This document shows positions 52,445-61,281 of a DNA stretch of 64,000 nucleotides, in pieces. Under the pieces are notes generated by a model that saw nothing but the letters and a program-made list of their open reading frames with translations, was not told the origin of the DNA and made no database searches. Numbering within the stretch: the first letter of the stretch is position 1; each line of letters starts with the position of its first letter. Origin of the DNA: an uncultured Collinsella sp. (GTDB lineage: Bacteria; Actinomycetota; Coriobacteriia; Coriobacteriales; Coriobacteriaceae); assembly GCA_905208635.1 (NCBI GenBank), contig CAJLPX010000007.1, positions 1 to 64,000 on the forward strand, read 5' to 3'. The position numbers were made by a program, and so were the translations under genes.

Positions 52445-52567
52445 CGCCTGCCGGGCGGGGCGGTTAAGTTTGCTGCTCTACAGTCCTGCGCAAGACGGAA
52501 AGCACATTAAGTGCTTTCCTTTGCGTGCGGAACTCGCGACAAACTTAACCGCCCCGCCCGGCAGGCG
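52445..52567 (-). repeat. Structured palindromic element with shared core (element E)
   Basis: Outer arms 52445-52472 and 52540-52567 are a 28-bp perfect inverted repeat of GC-rich sequence ending GGTTAAGTTTG. The 67-nt core, read on the minus strand, begins CGCGAGTTCCGCACG, has inner hairpin GGAAAGCAC-TTAAT-GTGCTTTCC, and ends GGACTGTAGAGCAG, the same blocks as in the element at 14083. It lies in the 527-bp gap upstream of ptsH. Confidence 0.9.
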
Positions 52568-52665
52568 AGCTGCGGAAACTCGGTCGGTCCAGAGCAATAT
52601 CGTGCGAACGGAATTCTGGCTGAAAATTTGTCCGCTCGGACGATCCGATAGACAAGCCGCGCTAT

Positions 52666-52756
52666 CCCCTTCTTCTAACTTGCGGTGAGATCGGGACTGA
52701 ATTGTGGGTTGAAACGGTTAGACAGTCCTTATCTCACCGCAACTTAGAAGAAGGGG
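52666..52756. repeat. Palindromic repeat, family A, copy 3
   Basis: Inner arms TTGCGGTGAGAT and ATCTCACCGCAA match the copies at 5061 and 21252. Here the pairing extends outward through CCCCTTCTTCTAA / TTAGAAGAAGGGG, giving arms of ~33 bp with few mismatches around a ~24-nt loop. Confidence 0.85.
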
Positions 52757-52757
52757 A

Positions 52758-52795
52758 TGAAAAAGGCGGAGGCCCTTGAGAGGGTCTCCGCCTTT
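52758..52795 (-). terminator. Terminator after the fructose PTS gene
   Basis: Stem AAAGGCGGAGGCCC / GGGTCTCCGCCTTT (one G-T pair) with a 6-nt loop, then TTTC on the minus strand. Confidence 0.85.
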
Positions 52796-52830
52796 GTTAC
52801 AAGGGGCGATATTATTCGCTGACTGGTGGA

Positions 52831-54834
52831 TTAGACCAGGCGGGCGTTGATCGTCTTGGCGATCTCGGCGGCGTCGGTGGAACCCTTGACGGTGGCACGG
52901 AAGTCCTCGTCCATGAGCGCCTCGGCGACCTTGGACAGGATTTTGAGGTGCGTAGTGCCGGCCTGGGCACCGGGGATGAGCAGGGCGATAGCCACGTTGA
53001 CGGGAGCGCCGTCCATGGTGTCCCAACCGGTCACGCCGGACTCGTCCTTGACGACGATGACGGCAGCCTCGGTAATGGCGTCGGACTTGGCATGCGGGAT
53101 GGCGAAGCCCTCCATCATGCCCGTGGTGCCCTCGGCCTCGCGGGCCAGGAAGGCGTTCATGACGGCGTCGGCGTCGCTGGCGATACCGGCCTTGACGGCC
53201 TGGTTGGAAACGAAGCTCAGAGCCTCGTCACGAGAAGCGAAGTCCTCGGCGACAAAGACATTCTCGACCTTCACGAAGTCGGCAGCCTCGGCCTTAGGGG
53301 CCTCAACGGCAGCAGCCTTGGAAGCCTCAACCGGCTTGGCTACAGGAGCGGCCTTCTGATTCTTCTCGAAGTCGTACTTCTTGAAGGCCACGAACAGGAT
53401 GCCACCGACCACAGCGCCGATGAGGATCGCGAGGACCCACAGCGGACCGTTCTCGACAACGGGCAGGACCAGGAAGCCACCGTGGGGCGCCGGATCGTGG
53501 ACGTTGAACATAATGGTCAGGATCGAGGCGATGGAGGAACCGAGCATCATGATGGGCATGACCGGCCAGATGTTCTTGGTCATGAACGGAATGGCGCCCT
53601 CGGTGATGTGGGTGCAACCAAGAATGAGGTTGACGATACCGGCGTCGTGATCCTCCTGGCTGAAGTACTTCTTGCCGACAACGACAGCGAAGGTGGTGAT
53701 CAGCGGCGGAACGATGCAGGCGGCGGAGACGGCAGCCATGAAGTTGGTGCCGAAGTTGTAGGTGTCGGTGCCGACGCCGGCGGCCAGGGCCTCGGTGAGC
53801 ATAGCGGTACCGGTGACGTAAGCAGCCTTGTTGACCGGGCCGCCCATGTCAACGGCGCACATGCAGCCGATGGCAAGACCCAGGACAATGGCGCCAGAGG
53901 CGGACAGGCCCTTGAGGAAATCCATCATGGCGGTGTTGATGGCAGCCATGGGGCCGGAGATGCCGAGCATGACCAGGCCGACGATGGCAGTCGAGAACAG
54001 CGGGTACAGGAAGATAGCCTTGAGGCCGTCCAGGTTCTTGGGCAGCTTGGAGAAGACCTTCTCGAGCAGCAGGATGACATAGCCAGCGAGGAAGCCGCCG
54101 ACGATGCCGCCCAGGAAACCGAAGCCCACGCCGGCGCCGCCGGCGTCGATCATACCGGTCTCGGCGTTAACGGGCAGACCCTGGATGGCGATCATACCGG
54201 CAACAAAGCCGGGGACGAGTGCCGGGCGCTTGCCGATGGACTCGGCGATGTAGGCGGAAAGCACGGGAACCATGAGGTTCATGGCGATGCCGCCGATGAT
54301 CTTGAGCATAGCGGCAAAGCTGTTGTAGTCAGACGCCGTCGAATCGAAGGACGTGATGCCCCACAGGAACGAAACGGCGGTCAGGACACCACCGGCGACG
54401 ACGAAGACCAGCATGTGGCTGACGCCGTTCATGAGGTGCTTGTAGATGATGTGGCCGATGGACTCCTTCTCCTCGACCTCATCCTCGACATCGGCAGCAG
54501 CCGCAACCGAGTCGTCACCCTTGGCGGCGAGCGCGCGGTCGATAAGCTTCCCGGCTGCCTCGACGGACAGGGCCTTGGAAACACCAACGGAAACCATGCG
54601 CTTGCCGGCGAAACGCTCCGCCTGGACATCCTTATCGGCTGCGACGACGACGGCCTTGGCACCGGCGATCTCGCTCTTGGTGAGCTCGTTCTCGACACCG
54701 ACCTGGCCATGGGTCTCGACCTTAATGGTCAGACCTCGCTCGGCAGCTGCCTTCTCCAGCGCCTCCTTCGCCATGAAGGTGTGCGCAATGCCGGTCGGGC
54801 AACCGGTGGCGGCGATGATGTCAAACTTAGCCAT
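52831..54834 (-). CDS. fruA: PTS fructose transporter, fused EIIB-EIIC-EIIA
   Basis: A 667-residue fusion. EIIB (~1-100) has the phosphocysteine in ATGCPTGIAHTFMA (Cys ~11). EIIC (~125-480) is a polytopic membrane part with GPVNKAAYVTGTAM and THITEGAIPF. EIIA (~515-667) has the phospho-His in GFAIPHAKSD. An acidic linker joins B to C and an Ala/Pro/Lys-rich one joins C to A. It imports fructose as fructose-1-phosphate for FruK. AAGGAGG lies 5 nt before the ATG at 54834. Divergent from the RpiR-type regulator gene. Confidence 0.94.
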   Translation of the reverse strand: MAKFDIIAATGCPTGIAHTFMAKEALEKAAAERGLTIKVETHGQVGVENELTKSEIAGAKAVVVAADKDVQAERFAGKRMVSVGVSKALSVEAAGKLIDRALAAKGDDSVAAAADVEDEVEEKESIGHIIYKHLMNGVSHMLVFVVAGGVLTAVSFLWGITSFDSTASDYNSFAAMLKIIGGIAMNLMVPVLSAYIAESIGKRPALVPGFVAGMIAIQGLPVNAETGMIDAGGAGVGFGFLGGIVGGFLAGYVILLLEKVFSKLPKNLDGLKAIFLYPLFSTAIVGLVMLGISGPMAAINTAMMDFLKGLSASGAIVLGLAIGCMCAVDMGGPVNKAAYVTGTAMLTEALAAGVGTDTYNFGTNFMAAVSAACIVPPLITTFAVVVGKKYFSQEDHDAGIVNLILGCTHITEGAIPFMTKNIWPVMPIMMLGSSIASILTIMFNVHDPAPHGGFLVLPVVENGPLWVLAILIGAVVGGILFVAFKKYDFEKNQKAAPVAKPVEASKAAAVEAPKAEAADFVKVENVFVAEDFASRDEALSFVSNQAVKAGIASDADAVMNAFLAREAEGTTGMMEGFAIPHAKSDAITEAAVIVVKDESGVTGWDTMDGAPVNVAIALLIPGAQAGTTHLKILSKVAEALMDEDFRATVKGSTDAAEIAKTINARLV

Positions 54835-54961
54835 GTGTCCCTCCTTTTTAAGTTTTGCGCCCGCAGGCGCTCCCCTACACGCGCGTCCTTGCGCGCTTTT
54901 CCACAACTGAAAGATACCAACCTACCGTCCGCGTGAGAAGAGACAAGGCGCAATTCTCCGG

Positions 54962-54990
54962 TGAAAGGTTCTTTCATAACCGTAAACGGT
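54962..54990. promoter_or_regulatory. Operator-like palindromes between fruA and the RpiR-type regulator
   Basis: TGAAAG-GTT-CTTTCA (54962-54976) and ACCGT-AA-ACGGT (54979-54990) are short perfect inverted repeats in the 272-bp divergent gap. A related CGGTAAACGGT lies upstream of fruK copy A (~49079-49089). A TATACT at 55053-55058 could be the -10 for the regulator gene. Confidence 0.4.
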
Positions 54991-55106
54991 AGGTGAAAGT
55001 TTACCATCAACAGTTGAAACGGCAAGGTGTATCTTGTAATTGAAAATCCCCCTATACTATGACATTACAAAGCGAGTCCGTTTTTCATGCCAACCAGGAG
55101 CCATCC

Positions 55107-55964
55107 ATGACCGATAGTAGCAAGAGCGCACTTTCCCTCATTAGTACCCATCAGGGATACAGCGAGTCCGAGCAGCGCATTGTCGACTATATATTGGAGC
55201 ACCAGTCCGAGGCGCCACGCCTCACGGCGGCTCAGCTCTCGCGCGCCGCCGCCACGTCCGAGGCGACCGTTTCGCGCTTCTGCCGCAAGCTAGGCTTTGG
55301 CAGCTTCCGCAGCTTTCAGTTTTCGCTGGCGAGGGATTTGGAAAGCCAGCGCAACGAGGGCCTGACTGACGAAGTCTCGCTCGACAATATGGAGCAGAGC
55401 CTTAAGAACATCCTGGCTGCCAAGGTGAGCGAGCTTAATGCGACCATCGACGGGATCGACCACGATACGTTGGCGGCTGTTGTGCATGTCCTTAAGCATG
55501 CAGGAGTTATTGAGTTTGCGGCTGTGGGCAATACGAACGCGGTCGCGCTCGATGCGACGTTTAAGTTTTCGCAGCTGGGCCTGCGCTGCATGGCGAGCAC
55601 CATTAGCGAGACATCAATCGGCTTTGCGCTCACGTTGCGCCCGGGTGACGTCATCGTGCTCATCTCAAACTCCGGCAAGTCGCGCCGACTGAATCGCATG
55701 GCAAAAGCGGCTCGCGACTGCGGCGCAACCGTAGTCGTCATCAGCAGCGACAGCAAATCCCCGCTCGCGCGCCTGGCAGACTACACTTTTAATACCGTCA
55801 ACCACGAAGCGCTGCTGACGACGGGCGACTTTGCGTTCTCCAAGATCAGCGCCACGATGATCATCGAAGTTATCTACAACTTCCTGCTGCCCGAGATTGA
55901 AGACGCTCGCGAACATATCAGCTACTACGAGGAGCTCATCCAGCCGGACAAGGTCGTTGAGTAA
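55107..55964 (+). CDS. MurR/RpiR-family transcriptional regulator
   Basis: A 285-residue protein with an N-terminal RpiR helix-turn-helix (LTAAQLSRAAATSEATVSRF, then CRKLGFGSFRSFQ, ~35-70) and a C-terminal SIS sugar-phosphate-binding domain (~120-255, FAAVGNTNAVALDATFKF; VIVLISNSGKSRRL). It is divergent from fruA, so control of the fructose PTS by fructose phosphates is likely (inference). ATG 55107 is chosen with AGGAG upstream. Confidence 0.9.
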   Translation: MTDSSKSALSLISTHQGYSESEQRIVDYILEHQSEAPRLTAAQLSRAAATSEATVSRFCRKLGFGSFRSFQFSLARDLESQRNEGLTDEVSLDNMEQSLKNILAAKVSELNATIDGIDHDTLAAVVHVLKHAGVIEFAAVGNTNAVALDATFKFSQLGLRCMASTISETSIGFALTLRPGDVIVLISNSGKSRRLNRMAKAARDCGATVVVISSDSKSPLARLADYTFNTVNHEALLTTGDFAFSKISATMIIEVIYNFLLPEIEDAREHISYYEELIQPDKVVE

Positions 55965-55972
55965 AACGCGTA

Positions 55973-56006
55973 GTGGGACAAAAAATTTCAGTCTATTTTG
56001 TCCCAC
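55973..56006. terminator. Bidirectional terminator between the RpiR-type gene and recN
   Basis: GTGGGACAAAA / TTTTGTCCCAC, 11-bp perfect stem with a 12-nt loop; A/T-rich at the loop side and placed between convergent genes. Confidence 0.75.
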
Positions 56007-56024
56007 CAACACCGCTGATACGAC

Positions 56025-57653
56025 CTAGCCTCGAACTTCTTCGAGCATCTGCTTTGCGTGGGCCAAGCTTGCCTCGGACTGATCGCCGCTCAACATGCGG
56101 GCAATCTCGGCGGTACGCGCTTCGCCGGTTACCTCGTCCAAATGCGTCTGGGGAACATCGCCCGGCTCCTTGCTGACAACATAATGCTTGTCGGCCATGA
56201 CGGCGACTTGCGCCAAGTGGGTTACGACAATCACTTGATGCGTAGCGGCAAGATCGGCCAGCACACCAGCAAGAGCACGAGCCGTGGAGCCGCCGACACC
56301 GGCATCGACCTCGTCAAATACCAGTGTGTCGACGCCGTCAGCATTACCCAAGACCACCTTGCTCGCCAGCATGACGCGGCTGAGCTCGCCGCCCGAGGCA
56401 ATGCGGCGCAGGGGACGCGGCGTCAAGCCGACACCGCTGCGATACAAAAGCTCGTAGCTTGAAGGACCCGCCGGCGTCCACTCGGCGCGCGGAAGATCAC
56501 GCGACTCCCAAACGAGCTCGGCGCCGCCCATCTCCAAGCGTGCCATCTGACGACCAACCTCGTGGCAGAAGCGCGGGGCCGCCGTATTGCGAGCGCGCTT
56601 AAGCGCCTTGGCAGCGGCAAACAACTCGCGCTCAGCAGCACCAAGTGATTCGCGCGCCTTTTTGATCTGTTCATCGCCATCATCGACCAGGGACAGCAGC
56701 TCTTGCGAGCGATCGCGCATGGCAAAAACATCGTCCATGGTGGGACCCCACTGACGCAACAGGCCCTTGAGGTCGGAATACCGCTCACGCATGCGAGCGA
56801 GCTCGCGCGCGTCGAAGGCGATGCCATCGCGATAGGCACGAAGCTCGTTCGCGCAATCCTCAAGGGAGATACAAGCATCCGAAAGTGCATCGGCAATGTC
56901 GCCCAGTTTGCGATCGACGGTAGCCATTCGGGAAAGCTCTGCCACGGCACTGTTCACGGCATCGAGCGCTCCCCCTTCGGCGACAAGCGATGCATGGGCA
57001 TCGTTAGCCGTGGCAACCAGCACCTCGGCATGTTCGGAGCGCGGCAGCAGTTCCTCGAGCTCCTCATACTCGCCCGGCTTGGGGTCGACCGCGCCGATGC
57101 GCTCGAGGGCAAAGCGAGCCTCCTCGACACGGCTCCCCTGCGCACGCGAGGCTTCCTCCACACGGCGAAGCTCCTTGGCGGCGTCACGCGAAGCCTTAAA
57201 ACAGGCGCGATACTTCTCGAGCGCCTCATGCGCTGCGCGTCCAGCCCAGGCATCGACCATGGCAACATGATGCGCCGGATCGAGCAAGCGCTGGTGCTCG
57301 TGCTGACCGCAAAGATCCATCATGACGCCGACGCGCTCCGAAAGCTCACGCACGCTGGCGATGCGGCCGTCAATTTTTACGCGACTGCGGCCTTCGGCAG
57401 AAAGGCTGCGCTGCACGGTGAAACCCTCCGAGTCGTGCGGGCCATCGAACAAGCGCGCCTCGACGCTGGCAAGCTCCTCTCCCTCGCGCACCGTCGACGA
57501 ATCTGCACGCTCGCCCAATATGAGCTTGAGCGCCGAAAGCAGCGCGGTCTTACCGGCACCGGTCTCGCCGGTCAGGACAGTCAGGCCAGCACTCGGAACC
57601 AGCGTCGCCTCACGAATGAGTGCAATGTTAGAAACCTGCAGCTCATCGATCAT
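56025..57653 (-). CDS. recN: DNA repair protein RecN
   Basis: A 542-residue SMC-like ATPase. It begins MIDELQVSNIALIREATL, has Walker A LTGETGAGKTALLSAL (~28-43), a long coiled-coil middle (~150-350), signature RRIASGGELSRVMLA and Walker B DTLVFDEVDAGVGG. It acts in double-strand break repair. It overlaps nadK by 11 nt, and is the last gene of the efp-recN run. Confidence 0.95.
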   Translation of the reverse strand: MIDELQVSNIALIREATLVPSAGLTVLTGETGAGKTALLSALKLILGERADSSTVREGEELASVEARLFDGPHDSEGFTVQRSLSAEGRSRVKIDGRIASVRELSERVGVMMDLCGQHEHQRLLDPAHHVAMVDAWAGRAAHEALEKYRACFKASRDAAKELRRVEEASRAQGSRVEEARFALERIGAVDPKPGEYEELEELLPRSEHAEVLVATANDAHASLVAEGGALDAVNSAVAELSRMATVDRKLGDIADALSDACISLEDCANELRAYRDGIAFDARELARMRERYSDLKGLLRQWGPTMDDVFAMRDRSQELLSLVDDGDEQIKKARESLGAAERELFAAAKALKRARNTAAPRFCHEVGRQMARLEMGGAELVWESRDLPRAEWTPAGPSSYELLYRSGVGLTPRPLRRIASGGELSRVMLASKVVLGNADGVDTLVFDEVDAGVGGSTARALAGVLADLAATHQVIVVTHLAQVAVMADKHYVVSKEPGDVPQTHLDEVTGEARTAEIARMLSGDQSEASLAHAKQMLEEVRG

Positions 57654-58503
57654 GACGCACTCCGTAGAACACGCGGCTCACCGAGTTATAGAAGCTCTCG
57701 GGGCCGTAATCCAGCAGCAACACATCGCCGGGACCGCGACGCACCGCCACGCTCTCGACCGTGCCATCGCAGGTAATAAACTGTCCGTCGATGGCAATCG
57801 CCGGCACGCTCGGACGATCATCAGACATAAAGATCTCGACGACATCACTCGGCGAGGTCAAAAAAGCGCGAGCCTGAATGGTATGCGGGGCGATGGGCAC
57901 ACAGACCATACCCGTGTAATCGGGGCTGACAATGGGACCGCCGGCGGAAAGCGCATAGCCGGTGGAGCCGGTCGCCGTCGAAACGACGACACCGTCGCCG
58001 CGCAGGCGATCGATATGATGGCCGGACACCGTGATGTCAAACTCAACCATATCGGACAGGGGGCCGCGCGTAAGTGCCATATCGTTGAGGGCAAACGTGC
58101 GCACGACGTCCTTCGTGCCATCGTCGCGCACGGACACGATATCCGCGGCGATGGTGGCGCGGCGGCTCACGTGCAGCTCACCGGACAGAGCATCGCTCAC
58201 GACCTGCAGAATGTCGCGCTCCTCGGGGCTCGCAGCAGTTAAAAAGCCCAGGTGACCATAGGAAAGACCAAGGATAGGAATCTCGCGATGGTTGAGGATG
58301 CGGGCAGCGCGCAGCAACGTACCGTCGCCGCCGAGCGTAATGACCAGATCTGAGCCATCAATATCAGGCGTGCTTTGAATCTTCGATCGCTGGTCGGCAG
58401 CCCATGCGACCTCGTAGCCCTGGCGCGAAAGCCAAAGCTCGAGCATCAGGCCGCTCTCGACCGCCTCTTGCTTGTAGTAATTGGGAACCAGAAAGACCTT
58501 CAT
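57643..58503 (-). CDS. nadK: NAD kinase
   Basis: A 286-residue NAD kinase with GGDGTLLRAARI (~58-69), the ND segment LNDMALTRG and the GDGVVVSTATGSTGYALSAGG-like glycine-rich loop (~165). It phosphorylates NAD to NADP. The ATG overlaps the tlyA stop by 4 nt. The order tlyA-nadK-recN is common in Gram-positive bacteria. Confidence 0.95.
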   Translation of the reverse strand: MKVFLVPNYYKQEAVESGLMLELWLSRQGYEVAWAADQRSKIQSTPDIDGSDLVITLGGDGTLLRAARILNHREIPILGLSYGHLGFLTAASPEERDILQVVSDALSGELHVSRRATIAADIVSVRDDGTKDVVRTFALNDMALTRGPLSDMVEFDITVSGHHIDRLRGDGVVVSTATGSTGYALSAGGPIVSPDYTGMVCVPIAPHTIQARAFLTSPSDVVEIFMSDDRPSVPAIAIDGQFITCDGTVESVAVRRGPGDVLLLDYGPESFYNSVSRVFYGVRHDR

Positions 58504-59303
58504 AGCGTTGCAGCTTTCTCGCTCAAAACCGATAACTGGGATTGCAGCTCATCTTCGGCACGTTCCCCGGGGGCAAACCTTGTGCCGTAAAGGAAAAACT
58601 CAACGTTGCCCTTAGCGCCATGGATGGGCGACACGCACACGTCAAGCGGAAACAGGCCCTTGGCGGCAAAAAGCTCAATCGCCGCCACGAGCGTATCGCG
58701 GCGGACGGCGGGGTCGGTCACGATACCGCGCTCGCCCACCAGCGCAGCCGGCGCCTCAAACTGGGGCTTTACGAGCGTGCAGAACGAACCCGAAGGCTTC
58801 AGGCACGCCAGCACCGCATCGATAATGTTCGCGATGCTGGTAAACGAGACATCACAAACAGCCAGGTCGATGGCGCCGGCATAGCCAAGCTCAGGCAGCT
58901 GCGTCACGTTGGTGCGCTCATGCAGCGTCACGCGATCGTCCTGACGCAACGACCAATCGAACTGTGCGCGACCAACGTCCACCGAGACAACGGTCGCAGC
59001 TCCGCGCTTGAGCAGGCAATCGGTAAAGCCGCCGGTAGAGCAGCCTACGTCCAGGCAGGCAAGGCCCGTGGGGTCGATACAAAACGCATCGAGCGCACCC
59101 TCAAGCTTAAGGCCGCCGCGCCCAACGTACGGAATGCGCCCCTTAACGTGCAGCGGCAGGCCCGGCGTCACCTTGAGCCCCGGAGAGGTCAAACGCTCAC
59201 CGCCGCTCGAAACCAAGCCGGCCATAAGAGTGCGAAGGGCATCCGCGCGATCGGCGCAAATGCCCTGTGAAATCAGTTCGTCATCAAGACGCACGCGTTT
59301 CAT
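58500..59303 (-). CDS. tlyA: TlyA-family rRNA 2'-O-methyltransferase
   Basis: A 267-residue protein with an N-terminal S4-like RNA-binding domain (~1-60, MKRVRLDDELISQGIC) and a FtsJ-like methyltransferase domain starting YVGRGGLKLEGALDAF, with SAM motif CLDVGCSTGGFTDCLL and LVKPQFEA. Known members methylate 16S and/or 23S rRNA (C1409 and C1920) and affect capreomycin sensitivity. ATG 59303 is chosen on family N-terminus; the ATG at 59312 is the alternative. Confidence 0.92.
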   Translation of the reverse strand: MKRVRLDDELISQGICADRADALRTLMAGLVSSGGERLTSPGLKVTPGLPLHVKGRIPYVGRGGLKLEGALDAFCIDPTGLACLDVGCSTGGFTDCLLKRGAATVVSVDVGRAQFDWSLRQDDRVTLHERTNVTQLPELGYAGAIDLAVCDVSFTSIANIIDAVLACLKPSGSFCTLVKPQFEAPAALVGERGIVTDPAVRRDTLVAAIELFAAKGLFPLDVCVSPIHGAKGNVEFFLYGTRFAPGERAEDELQSQLSVLSEKAATL

Positions 59304-59337
59304 GAATGCCATCAACCATTCGTATCCGGAGATGCGG

Positions 59338-59577
59338 CTAGCTATCCTGGGATTCGTTTGCCGCATCCTCATCGTATTCCTGCTCGAGCTTATCGGCCTC
59401 ACGCGGCGTCAGCTCAAACTTGTCGACCATATCGACCGCGCGGGAGCCCAGCTCAATCGCTTCGTCAAACAGATCGAGTGAACGCTCCAAGGACGTATCC
59501 TTGGAGCGAACGGTAGCGATGATCTGGTCCAGACGGTCCGAGATCTCGTCAAAGTTGCGGACAGAACCCTCTGGCAT
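59338..59577 (-). CDS. xseB: Exodeoxyribonuclease VII small subunit
   Basis: A 79-residue helical protein: NFDEISDRLDQIIATVRSKD, then SLERSLDLFDEAIELG, matches the XseB pattern. It partners XseA in single-strand DNA degradation. xseA, often adjacent, is not in this window. It starts 2 bp after nusB; its GAGGAG ribosome-binding site lies inside the end of nusB. Confidence 0.9.
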   Translation of the reverse strand: MPEGSVRNFDEISDRLDQIIATVRSKDTSLERSLDLFDEAIELGSRAVDMVDKFELTPREADKLEQEYDEDAANESQDS

Positions 59578-59579
59578 GG

Positions 59580-60167
59580 CTACTCCTCGACGGAGTCGGA
59601 CTCGACGGCCTCAGCAGCGTCCACATCCTCGGCAAGTACACCGGCGGTAACCTGAGCGGCAGCGACCTTGGCGGCAGCCTCAGCAGCCTGGGCCTCCTCG
59701 CGAGCGCGATCCTCGGCCAGCAGTTCCTGGTACAGGTCCTCGCCCGGCAACTCCTCGCTGCGCGCGATCTTGCCCAGCACGCCGTTGACGAACGACGCGG
59801 ACTGGTCGGTGCCATAGGCCTTGGCAAGTTCGACGGCCTCGTTGATCACGATAGCGTCCGAGACCTCTTCGTCGGTGAGGAAGCGCATCTCGTAGACGGC
59901 GATACGCAGCAGATTGCGGTCGGCGCCGGGCATGCGCATAAGATCCCAGTTCTTGGCGACGGCGCGCAGGGCACAGTCGATGCGATCGATATGCTCGTAG
60001 GCACCGCGGCACAGCTCCAGCGCATAGGGGTCGAGGGGGCCCTTCGAGATCAGGAAATCGCCCTCGAGGACGCGCTCGAGCGGACTGTCCGTGGCCTCGG
60101 CCTGGAACAGCAGCTGCAGCGCCTGACTGCGGGCAAGCGTACGCCCGCGATAAACCTTAAGGCTCAA
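59580..60167 (-). CDS. nusB: Transcription antitermination factor NusB
   Basis: A 195-residue protein with RTLARSQALQLLFQAEATD (~9-27), RNLLRIAVYEMRFL and INEAVELAKAYGTDQSASFVNG-type NusB motifs. It binds boxA of rRNA leaders with S10. It is ~50 residues longer than usual because of an Ala/Glu-rich acidic C-terminal tail. The start codon appears to be TTG (60167), supported by AAGGAG 6 nt upstream and the family N-terminus. Confidence 0.92.
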   Translation of the reverse strand: MSLKVYRGRTLARSQALQLLFQAEATDSPLERVLEGDFLISKGPLDPYALELCRGAYEHIDRIDCALRAVAKNWDLMRMPGADRNLLRIAVYEMRFLTDEEVSDAIVINEAVELAKAYGTDQSASFVNGVLGKIARSEELPGEDLYQELLAEDRAREEAQAAEAAAKVAAAQVTAGVLAEDVDAAEAVESDSVEE

Positions 60168-60170
60168 AGG

Positions 60171-60533
60171 TTACTCCTTGGGGAAAACGAGGCCGTCGAT
60201 GCAAACGTCAACGCGCTCGACCTCAACGCCCACCTGGGCATCGATGGCAGCGACCACGGCAGCGCGAACGGCCTCGGCGAGTTTCTTGAACGGATAGCCA
60301 AAGAACACCACAACGCGCACGGTGAGTGCGAGCTTGTCGCCGACGACCTCGGTCTCGACCGCCGGCTCGGAAGCCGGGGCCTTGGACGAGAGCATCATGG
60401 AGACAAGGTTGGTGGCAAGGTCCTTGACGCCAACGGAGGCGATGCCCTCGACATCGGACACGGCGCGCGAGACGATGGCGGTCAGAACATCGGGCGAAAT
60501 GCCGATGCCGTCAATCTTGATTTCCTGGGGCAT
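60171..60533 (-). CDS. Asp23/Gls24 family envelope stress protein
   Basis: A 120-residue protein: IKIDGIGISPDVLTAIVSRA, EGIASVGVKDL, then LTVRVVVFFGYPFKKLAEAV match the Asp23 family. Staphylococcal Asp23 lies at the membrane and is linked to alkaline and cell-wall stress. Placement before nusB is conserved in many Gram-positives. AGGAGG lies 3 nt before the ATG. Confidence 0.92.
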   Translation of the reverse strand: MPQEIKIDGIGISPDVLTAIVSRAVSDVEGIASVGVKDLATNLVSMMLSSKAPASEPAVETEVVGDKLALTVRVVVFFGYPFKKLAEAVRAAVVAAIDAQVGVEVERVDVCIDGLVFPKE

Positions 60534-60557
60534 GAGTCCTCCTAGAAGAGTTGGTTG

Positions 60558-61121
60558 CTAGACGCGGGAGACGAACTTGCCGTCGCGGGTGTCAACCTTG
60601 ATGACCTCGCCCTCGTTGAGGTACATGGGGACCTGGATGACAGCGCCGGTGTCGATCGTGGCCGGCTTGGTGGAACCCTGGACGGTGTCGCCCTTAAAGC
60701 CCGGGTCGGTCTGGACGATGGTGGTCTCGATGAACATCGGCGGAGTCACGCCCATGAGCTCATCGTCGGCGAAGAGCAGCTGGCAGATGTCGTTCTCGCG
60801 CAGCCACTTGGAGTTCTCGCCCACCATGTCCTCGGGAACGGGAACCTGCTCATAGGATTCGTTGTCCATGAAGATGTAGTCGGTGCCATCGTTGTAGAGG
60901 TACTGGAACTCACGGGTGGTGAGCATGACGCTCTCGAACTTGGTGCCGGCGTTGCAGGTGTTCTCGACGACGCGGCCGCTCTTGATGTCGCGGGTCTTGT
61001 AGCGCACAAACGCGCCGCCCTTGCCCGGCTTGACATGCTGGAACTCGACGATGGTGTAGACCTTGTCCTTAATGCGGAGACCGAGGCCGTTCTTGAAGTC
61101 GGCGGTAGAAATGGTAGGCAT
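60558..61121 (-). CDS. efp: Translation elongation factor P
   Basis: A 187-residue EF-P: MPTISTADFKNGLGLRI, Lys34 at the tip in KPGKGGAFVR, and a C-terminal OB fold with PMFIETTIVQTDPG. It relieves ribosome stalling at polyproline. ATG 61121 is chosen with AAAGG upstream. First gene of the run efp-asp23-nusB-xseB-tlyA-nadK-recN; no epmAB or other modification genes are in view. Confidence 0.96.
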   Translation of the reverse strand: MPTISTADFKNGLGLRIKDKVYTIVEFQHVKPGKGGAFVRYKTRDIKSGRVVENTCNAGTKFESVMLTTREFQYLYNDGTDYIFMDNESYEQVPVPEDMVGENSKWLRENDICQLLFADDELMGVTPPMFIETTIVQTDPGFKGDTVQGSTKPATIDTGAVIQVPMYLNEGEVIKVDTRDGKFVSRV

Positions 61122-61178
61122 AGCGACCTTTCTTGTTATGGGCAGAACGCACAAGCGTCCAAATTACATACGAGCGAA

Positions 61179-61184
61179 ATTATA
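61179..61184 (-). promoter_or_regulatory. Candidate -10 (TATAAT) for efp
   Basis: A perfect TATAAT preceded by GTG on the minus strand, 57 bp before the efp ATG. The -35 region is not convincing. Confidence 0.5.
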
Positions 61185-61213
61185 CACTTGCAGACGGCGC
61201 CTGCAGCGAGCGC

Positions 61214-61258
61214 ATAAAAAGAGAACGCGGGGCGTCCGAATTGCTCCGGAGGCCCCGC
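61214..61258 (-). terminator. Terminator after pepQ
   Basis: GCGGGGC-G-TCCG / CGGA-G-GCCCCGC stem (one mismatch) followed on the minus strand by CTCTTTTTATG. Confidence 0.85.
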
Positions 61259-61281
61259 CCCAAACTATCTACCGAAGTAGA

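Noticed and set aside
52948..54936. 662-codon plus-strand frame opposite the fructose PTS gene
   Set aside because: Antisense shadow of fruA; product is Asp/Gly/Glu/His-rich without domains.
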